Shown here: piece after piece, positions 57,360-64,000 of the stretch
How the letters are laid out: the number at the start of each line of letters is the position of its first letter
Position numbering within the stretch: the first letter of the stretch is position 1
Assembly (NCBI GenBank): GCA_023055505.1
Contig: JALIRH010000004.1
Span: forward strand, 21,385,368-21,449,367
Length of the DNA: 64,000 bases
Reading direction: 5' to 3'
From: Callipepla californica brunnescens
Taxonomy: Eukaryota > Chordata > Aves > Galliformes > Odontophoridae
Made by a program: the position numbers and the translations under genes
The notes under the pieces: generated by a model
The model's input: only the letters and a program-made list of their open reading frames with translations
What the model was told of the DNA's origin: nothing
The model's database searches: none

Positions 57360-57720
57360 AATAAAAACAATGAGCTTCGAGCCCGGAGGAAGCAGCGCTG
57401 CGGCTCCAGCGGGACCAAAAATAGCTCGGGAGAGAATTTCTTCATTGTTACCGCAGAACAGAAAAATAAACCGCGTTTAACAGGCGGCAGAGGAGGCAGG
57501 GGACGAAACGCTTTTGCAGCCCGCTATTGCCGGGCGGGGCGGGGGGGACGCGGCCGCCACCGGGCTCCGGCCCGGCGCGGCGGGGCGGCACCGGCGCCAC
57601 CGCGGCACTGCAGCGCCCCCTGGCGGCGGTGCGCGGCTCCGGCTGCCGGCCCGGCCCTAGGCGGGCGCGACCTCCCCGCGGCACGTCCCAGCGAGACCCG
57701 CAGCCTCACACATCCTCCTC
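57360..57720. promoter_or_regulatory. Orphan CpG island in the PCNX1-MAP3K9 interval
   Basis: A short, sharply bounded block with dense CpG (densest 57527-57690), flanked by AT-rich sequence. No known coding exon overlaps it. It lies 6.1 kb upstream of MAP3K9 and 11.5 kb upstream of PCNX1. It carries a perfect CTCF core at 57613-57626. It could be an enhancer or boundary element, a non-coding RNA promoter, or an alternative MAP3K9 first exon; sequence does not decide. Open frames inside it on both strands are GC shadows. Confidence 0.75.
57613..57626 (-). promoter_or_regulatory. CTCF consensus site
   Basis: The minus strand reads CCGCCAGGGGGCGC, followed by TGCAG. Every position agrees with the CTCF core consensus as I know it (C-C-R-S-Y-A-G-R-K-G-G-C-R-S). 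Motif orientation faces PCNX1. Confidence 0.75.
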
Positions 57721-58040
57721 CCGTTCAGCTGCGGAACTTGTCAACCTTTGCTTTCATTATCCTCGGAAAGAGATTTTGGCACGCTCTCAGAAATTCGTGG
57801 ATGGACGCCTTCTGCTAGGAATAACTAGACAAAGCAATTGATACTTTAAAGTTCAATAGAAGGCAATAATGTGTCTTACTGCTTTCACTGCAATTCTTTG
57901 CCGGTCATGAAGAAGCTACCCTGTACTAGAAAGGATAACCACACGAAAATAGGAAAACGAACGTTTTGTAGCTGTCAAAATGGTCTCACTGTAGCATATT
58001 TTACATGCGCAGTAAACATGAGGGGAATCAACTTAAGGGT
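57721..58040. other. Intergenic segment
   Basis: Unique sequence between the orphan island and the next CR1 copy; nothing recognised. Confidence 0.7.
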
Positions 58041-58328
58041 AGATAGCGATAGGACAAGGGGGAATGCTTTTACTAAAGGAGGGGAGATTTAGATTAGATG
58101 CCAGGGAGAAGTTTCTTCACTGAGAGAGCAATAAGGTGCTGGAACAGGTAGTGCAGGGAGGTTGTGGGTGCCCCATCCCTGGAGGTGTTTAAAGCCAAGA
58201 TGGATGGGGCCCTGAGCAATCTGATCTAGTACTTGATCCAGCAGCTGGCAACCCTGCCTGTAGCAGGCGGGTTGGAACTTGATAATCCTTGAGATCCCTT
58301 CCAACCCAAACCATTCCATGATTCTGTG
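58041..58328 (+). mobile_element. CR1 LINE 3' fragment
   Basis: Sense-oriented CR1 3' end: GATAGGACAAGGGGGAATGC, then GCCCCATCCCTGGAGGTGTT and CCCTTCCAACCCAAACCATT, with a terminal CCATGATTCTGTGA. About 285 bp, 5'-truncated. The antisense 76-codon frame at 58089-58319 is repeat-derived. Confidence 0.92.
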
Positions 58329-61300
58329 AAAATATTAAGAATTAAAAGCATACCAAGTTTTCCTAAAGCTTATTAGAAAAGGGTGGTTTCAGTATAGAGT
58401 TTTAATCCCATTAGGTACTTTTCCACAATCCCAGGTAGGCGCCTGCCTGAGTTAGAAGCTTCAATCTAACAAGAGTAGATGCTGCTGTGGAACAGAATCT
58501 TTGCTGGTCTGAAATTGATGTGAATGCTTAATGAGCATTAAAGCTGCCCAGTGACACAAAATTCCAGATGCAGCGGAGTAGGAAGGCAAGCTTGAGGAAT
58601 ATTTGAGTGCAGAAAGCCTGTCATTCATACATTAATAAACCTTACTCTTACAGATCCTTGAAGTTGGAGGGAATATATCACTCCAGACTTTATTTTGTTT
58701 AATATTATATTTTGAAAACTACTTAGGTACCAGTTAGAGTCAGTGGCACAGCTATACAGCTTCAACCTGCATAGAGTTGCACAACTCCTTCACAGCGTGG
58801 AGAACCAGAGCTCATCAGTTAGGGAAAAAGGGTAAATGAAGTTAACTAATTCTGGAACGTAAAGGCACGTGTCTTGAGATAGATGCAGCAGTACAACATG
58901 AAATTCACGTTCAGTGTCTCTGACTCTTTGTGGATTTGGTGCTGCCAGAGATGGCGTTAGAATAAAAATGCTATGTGTGTGTCTTTCTTCCCACACTTGC
59001 CGAAAGATCAAAACAGAATTGGGTCCATTTCCATGTGAGAACAAGGAAATCCCCTTCCAGTTGCCCTATGAAGTATTAAATATATACAGAATAGCACTTG
59101 AACTTAGTCATTACAGTAGACGCACTGTAGAAAAATGTAGGAAAAAGATTTTCTAGTGAAAACAGATACTTCTTTTCAAAGAGGCTGCTCTAATTCTGTT
59201 AAAAATTTTAACTGTGATTGCAAATAAAAGGAGACAGCAGGCAAATGTTGCCTGTTCCCTCGAGACAACATGAATAAAAACAATTACTACAGCACTGACC
59301 TATTTGGTCTTATTTTAGACTGGGGTTTATTATTTTGAGTAGCACGTTAACTTACTGAATACGTATTACAGAAAAAAGACGTTAGCCTCAATAAGGAAAA
59401 GGATTATTTTACTCCAAATGAAAAGGCTATCTGATTTGAAAACTTTGTTATGGTTTGGGTATAAAGTTACAAATTGGACATGAATGCTGGTATTGATAAT
59501 GGATGCTGTATGTCTTTGTGTGCTGTAATTCTAATGCACCATTAGAATTAGGAGTAAGGTTTCTATCTGTCTCCAGTGGTTTGAGTTCTCATGCAGGATT
59601 CTTTATTCTTGTGTTGTGTTTCTGAAGTCATTCAAGGGTGGCTTCAGCAACCTGAACACTGACTCAAACAAAGCATCTGACAAACTCAAAACCTAAACAA
59701 AGCCAGGAACGAGCTCTTCTCTCGGTTTTGATTTGTTTGTTTGTTTTCCAAACAAAAACTCATTGCCCTCGCAAAGAAAGACTTGGTCACTGCTTGGGCA
59801 AGAGGCCTCCAGGGGAAGCCAAGGTGTCCCAGGCAGTGCTGGCAGCGTGGCAGGAAGCTGAATGCTCTGAAGGAGTGCTGAACCACACACTGGCAGAGCC
59901 ACCGAAGCGCACTGTGCTGTTTCATTCTTCACATGTGGTGTAAAAAGGAAGATCAAGGCCACCAGCGCTTGTAAAGATTTCAGGGCTCTTTCATGAAAGG
60001 TTTCTTCTAGTGGGAGCATTCGCTCTGCAGTAACTTCACTGAGATCCTCTATTCAAATTGCTTTTAGTACTGCTCCAGAATTTTTCAAAAACGTGGCACA
60101 CTGCTACTTGTGTGGCAGTGCTGGTGTTCCTCTGCAGGACTGACAGCACACCAGTGCCAAATGAAATAGGGGCTATACGAGTGGCTTGGAATGCGATATA
60201 TATTTAGCATGTAAACAGAAGTCATCACTAAACCAAAGTCAGACAGAATTTCTCTTAAGAGTGCATCTTTCAGCGTAGTCAGAAAGCTCATTTGAAACTC
60301 TTTCTCTGATTTATTTTTCTTATATGAATACTGATAAATGTATTGGTGTGGTGTGAAATCATACTGTGACCTGTGAGTTTAAAAGATGAATCTTTAAGCA
60401 ACTCACATTTTAGCCCAGAATTTCCACCATCCAGTGTTTTTAGTCTCGTTTTATTTTCCAGGTCATCTGCTCCATGAAGATCTAGCCATCTGGGAGATTA
60501 GCATATATATTTTATGAAGCAGAGCAGAGCTCCCTCTTGTACTGACTCAGATGCTGAAGTCCCAGATTCACAGCCTCCTTCCTAGCCAGCACAGCACAGC
60601 CTGTACAGCTTCTGTTGCCAGTGGCTTACCTCTCCCCTGCATCAAGAGCAAACCTACATTAAAGCGATGCTGGTAAAACAGTACTTTTCTAAAGTGAGGA
60701 AAAAGCACAGTCCAGTTACACAGCCATGAAGCGAGGCAATTTATAATGATAGAAGAATCAATTTGTCAGTGAAGCTGACATTATTTGAGGAGACATTATC
60801 AGTCACTGATCAAATAACTGTCTACTGGCATTAGACACATCTCCAGATTGCTTTATATGGCTCTATCTGTGGTTATAACCATGGAAGGCAGTTGAGATAC
60901 ATCCTAGGAAATTCATAAAATCCAAATGAGAACATTAGTGCCACGGTAATTTAAGATGAAATATAAATTACCATGGAATGCATAACGAGTGAGCTACACT
61001 AAGGGATGCACCAAGGAGCATGTCCTTAATCTTTTATACCTTATTAGTGTGCTGGTGGAGATGCACTATTGTTGGAACAACAGTAGTAACTTTCTAGTAC
61101 TATGGTGTAAGTACTGGTATGATTTATTCCTTCTGGGGTTTTTTTTCTTTCTTTTTTTCTTCTGTAGCATTTCGATTTTTTGGCCACACAGAGCACACAG
61201 ACTATGAGCCTGGAGTGCCAAGAATTTGATAGCCAGTATATGTTTATAACCATGAACTGGCACATTAGAAAAATGTTGTTAAAGAACAGCTAGGTTCAGT

Positions 61301-63039
61301 TAAGAGAGGCAAAGGTGTCGAGTGAAAAGAGGAACTACTAGTTTAATAATCAACACAAATAATGCAGAGAAGATAGGACAAAAGCTGAGATGGTTATTCT
61401 AAATGTATATGAATAATGGAATAGAATGAGCAGAACACAGAGCATTTATGAAGGTACGGTTAGGGATAGATTGGCATCTTTTCTCTCCTCTAATTTTTTT
61501 TTTTTTTAAGACAGAAGCAAAACTAAGCCTGCATTGAAACCCTTTGTCCTAAATTTCCATTATGAATGAATTCTGAACTACATTCAGATTATCATCCATA
61601 TTTTACAGATCAGACTCTCCCTTTTAAACATATTATAATGAAATCTGTTGCCAAACATACAGAATCACTGAGTGGGCACTCAGATATAGACTTTGAGATT
61701 TGGATCCGTGTGTATCTACAGTCTGATTTCCATTGTTTGGATTTGCTGAATAATAACAAGTAATCTTAGAAAATGAAAAAAAAGAAAAAAAAGAAAGAAA
61801 ACAAACTACAAAACCCTTCACTGTAGCATCTATGCTGTTCATCTGAATCCGACAATCCAAAACTTTCTGTATCTCACAAGTGCTAAAATATCATACACAG
61901 ACTGTGTACTCTATTTAATGTTATCTTCTTCTGCCTTTTGCCAGTATTAGTTTAACATTAACTGGCTCTTGTGATTAAGATAAATAGAAGAACAGCCTTT
62001 CCAGCCTGCCTAAATCATACAGAATCTGACTTCTGAGGTGGCATAATTTGCCAAGAGAAATCTCTGAGAATGGTAAAAACCATGAGAACTCTTGCAGAGC
62101 ATTTCCCTGGTGATTCTCCTAACACCAGAAACTTGTTGCTCTGGGTTTCCTGCACAAGTAGGAAATACCTGTAGAAATACATCACGAAAGAAAGGTCAAG
62201 GAAAAAAAAAAAAAAAGAAAGAAAGTAAAAAGCAAGATCTATTTTACAAGTTGGCTTTGAACTGCAATACCAAGGCACACCACACGAGGGCAGGGCTCTG
62301 TCTCATTAGGCTGCAGCAGAAAATCTGAGCACGTACAAAGTCGGTTTACTTAGTTTTCACCATCAGCAGTGTAACTGCTTTAAAGGTTTCGGTGTTCTAT
62401 GGTAGCAATCTAAACGTGCATCAAGCAGCTAAACGACAGGAGACGTTTATTTTGTTACGTCTCATTAAGTTTCTTCTAGATCAATTTTTAATCGCTTTGA
62501 ACCATATTTCCCGGTTGTGCGGTTAAAGAAACCATTATTTTCCATAAATAAAATAAATAAATTTCCATAAATAAAATACAATAAATAAAAACTGGACAGC
62601 AAAGTACCGGACGCGGCTGAGGCTGTTTTAATTAGGACATATTAACATCAGTCCTTCAGATTTCACCTCAGCCATCTATGAACTCCAAAGGTTACAGCTG
62701 CAGGTGTGTGTTAAGCTCCCAGCTTCTCGATGGACTGTGGGTAGAGCAGGAGAGCTCTGCCGTCCCCCATCCCACCCCGTGCCCTTACGCTGTGCTGGCT
62801 TTAGGGATTGCGTGCACAGTCCCAAAAGGAGTCAGACCAACCCGAAAAGCTGACTGCAATCTCACTGCCTTTACAGGGTGGCTTAGCTTTGGGCTAGATA
62901 AATGAGCTGAAACGACTCGAGAGCCACGCAGTCGCTGCTGCTGGAATCAGGAAAGCAGGTCAGGCGTGTGACACGGGGCAGGGAAGTCCCTTTCAGCAGC
63001 AGTAACGTCGGGTAAGCTCAGATGAATGGTGAAAACACT
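58329..63039. other. Intergenic region, MAP3K9-proximal
   Basis: 4.7 kb of mostly AT-rich unique sequence. It contains T- and A-runs (61141-61160, 61495-61508, 61776-61800, 62200-62222) and an imperfect ATAAA repeat at 62539-62590. No gene, RNA or transposon recognised. Confidence 0.75.
62539..62590. repeat. Imperfect ATAAA-type repeat with an internal duplication
   Basis: TTTCCATAAATAAAATA occurs twice in tandem with ATAAATAAA spacers. Low-complexity; no function inferred. Confidence 0.85.
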
Positions 63040-63205
63040 CTGCTGAGTAACAGAAGAGCAGAGGGGAGAAAGCACGCCTTCGGGGCACGAGATGGCGGCG
63101 GCGCTCCCGCCGCGCGCTCCCGCGACCCACGGGCTGGGACCGAGCGCAGGCGCAGCCCCGCCCCCAAACCGCCGACTCGGCGCCGCGCAGAGGACCCTCG
63201 CTGCC

Positions 63206-63492
63206 ATTGGCCGGCGGCGCCGCGGCCGTCCCCTCCGATTGGCGGCGGGCGGCGCTGGTCCCGCCCACTCGCGTCCGTCCGCTTTCGGGCCTCCCTGCGT
63301 CGCGCCGCTTTCCCCACGCAACGAGGCGCGGCGGGGCCAATGGGGAGCGGCGGCCGACGGGGCGGGGGCCAATCGGGGGGCGCGCCGGTGAGCGCGAGGC
63401 TCCGGAGCGAGGGGGGGGTGGGCGCGGCCAAGGGGGCGAGAGCCTTCAATCGGGTGAGGGGAAGGCGTTGACGGGCGTGAGCGGCGGCCAAT
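63206..63492. promoter_or_regulatory. Five CCAAT boxes (NF-Y type)
   Basis: Two in reverse orientation (ATTGG at 63206 and 63238) and three forward (CCAAT at 63337, 63369 and 63488). Within each of the two pairs the spacing is exactly 32 bases, about three helical turns, which is the usual NF-Y tandem spacing. They lie 283-569 bases before the MAP3K9 start codon. Confidence 0.7.
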
Positions 63493-63758
63493 CGCGGCGA
63501 GGAGTCGGGCCGCCCCTCCCCTCCCGCCGCCGAAGCTGCCAGAGAGTCAGGTGGCTCCGGGATGCGCGGCCGCGGCGGCAGGCGGAGGCGGGCGGGGAGG
63601 AGGGGGATGCGGCGGCGGCCCGGCGGCACGCGCTGCCCGCCCTCGCCCCTTCCCGCGTTGGGCTGAGGCGGCTCCGGGCCGGGCCGCGTGAACAATAGGC
63701 GGCGGTACCGGCCCCGCCGCCCCCCGCAGCGTTCGGCTGCCGCGGGCGCCTCCCCCTA

Positions 63759-64000
63759 ATGGAGCAGCCTCGCCATGGAGCCCCTGACAGCGCTCAGCCA
63801 GGAGGGCGCGGGAGGCGGGGAGCCGCCGGGCGGCGGGCCGCTCTGGACGGCCGTCTTCGAGTACGAGGCGTGCGGCGAGGACGAGCTGAGCCTGCGGCCG
63901 GGAGACGTGGTGCAGGTGCTGTCCCGGGACTCGCAGGTGTCCGGCGACGAGGGCTGGTGGACGGGGCAGATCGACCAGCGCGTCGGCATCTTCCCCAGCA
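63759..64000 (+). other. Upstream ORF overlapping the MAP3K9 start (runs off the right edge)
   Basis: An ATG 16 bases before the MAP3K9 start (63759) opens a +1-shifted frame with no stop through the end of the window (at least 80 codons). It begins [20 protein letters not shown] and is Arg/Gly/Ala-rich, as expected of GC-rich out-of-frame sequence. Context is weak (C at -3, G at +4), so scanning ribosomes would mostly pass to the MAP3K9 ATG, which has G at -3 and G at +4. A product is unlikely; an effect on translation is possible. Confidence 0.5.
63775..64000 (+). CDS. MAP3K9: MAP3K9 (MLK1), first 75 codons, SH3 domain, partial
   Basis: Mixed-lineage kinase 1, a Ser/Thr kinase that phosphorylates MKK4/7 and so activates JNK in response to Rac/Cdc42 and stress. 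The start ATG (GCC-ATG-GAG, good context) is followed by a short Gly/Pro-rich leader ([20 protein letters not shown]) and then, from about residue 24, the SH3 domain: [52 protein letters not shown]. The ALYDY-like FEY, the EDELSL strand, the WW pair and the GIFPS (of the conserved GIFPSNYV) are all present. The kinase domain, leucine zippers and CRIB motif lie beyond the window. The leader is much shorter than the acidic one of human MAP3K9. MAP3K10, MAP3K11 and MAP3K21 share the fold, but the SH3 sequence ([12 protein letters not shown]) and PCNX1 synteny favour MAP3K9. Confidence 0.93.
   Translation, partial: MEPLTALSQEGAGGGEPPGGGPLWTAVFEYEACGEDELSLRPGDVVQVLSRDSQVSGDEGWWTGQIDQRVGIFPS

Larger units (their letters stand above)
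63040..64000 (+). promoter_or_regulatory. MAP3K9: MAP3K9 CpG-island promoter and 5' UTR
   Basis: Very GC- and CpG-rich from about 63060 to the window end. No TATA box. Elements seen: an NRF1-like GCGCAGGCGCA at 63144-63154 next to a GC box GCCCCGCCCC (63155-63164), and five CCAAT boxes (listed separately). Several ATGs precede the main start (for example 63092, 63561, 63606, 63759); which ones are in the mRNA depends on the unknown transcription start. The long open frames on both strands here are GC shadows. Confidence 0.85.

Noticed and set aside
62947..63698. Several open frames of 100-225 codons on both strands upstream of MAP3K9
   Set aside because: All are Arg/Ala/Pro-rich shadows of the CpG island with mutual overlap and no known domain.

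Overview
The window is a piece of a vertebrate nuclear genome, almost certainly from a galliform bird such as chicken. The evidence is four 3'-anchored CR1 LINE fragments ending in the avian-type ATTCTATG-like tail motif, a short mariner-family element of a kind I remember from chicken, long AT-rich introns with GT-AG boundaries, and three CpG islands. No bacterial, viral or organellar genes are visible.

Two protein-coding genes are present, arranged head to head. The minus strand from about 46.2 kb leftwards carries the 5' part of PCNX1 (pecanex 1). Nine coding exons are resolved with GT-AG borders and a continuous reading frame. They encode the first 904 complete residues: two N-terminal membrane segments, the long Ser-rich polar region, and the start of the stretch before the main membrane block. 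The gene runs off the left edge; its remaining exons are not here. The plus strand at the right end carries the start of MAP3K9 (mixed-lineage kinase 1): a CpG-island promoter, the 5' leader and the first 75 codons, which cover most of the SH3 domain. The two start codons are 17.7 kb apart. The same divergent neighbourhood exists in human 14q24.

Layout: 1-1951 PCNX1 intron 9; 1952-2042 exon 9; 8877-9061 exon 8; 13114-13246 exon 7; 24429-26129 exon 6 (1.7 kb); 27789-27878 exon 5; 28748-28793 exon 4; 31329-31434 exon 3; 37578-37786 exon 2; 45896-46048 exon 1 coding part; about 45650-46560 PCNX1 CpG island; 46561-63040 intergenic, with two CR1 copies and an isolated GC-rich island at 57.36-57.72 kb; 63040-64000 MAP3K9 CpG island and first exon. 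Introns are mostly unique AT-rich sequence with homopolymer runs, two further CR1 copies, one CR1 fragment region and one deleted mariner.

The genes do not form a pathway together. PCNX1 is a multipass ER-type membrane protein whose fly relative acts in Notch signalling; MAP3K9 is a kinase upstream of JNK. I found no evidence of a novel biological system. The points worth checking are regulatory or about splicing: a perfect CTCF core in the orphan CpG island, upstream ORFs at both genes, a tandem NAGNAG acceptor, a 3' splice site whose pyrimidine tract is a bare T homopolymer, and regularly spaced CCAAT boxes at MAP3K9.
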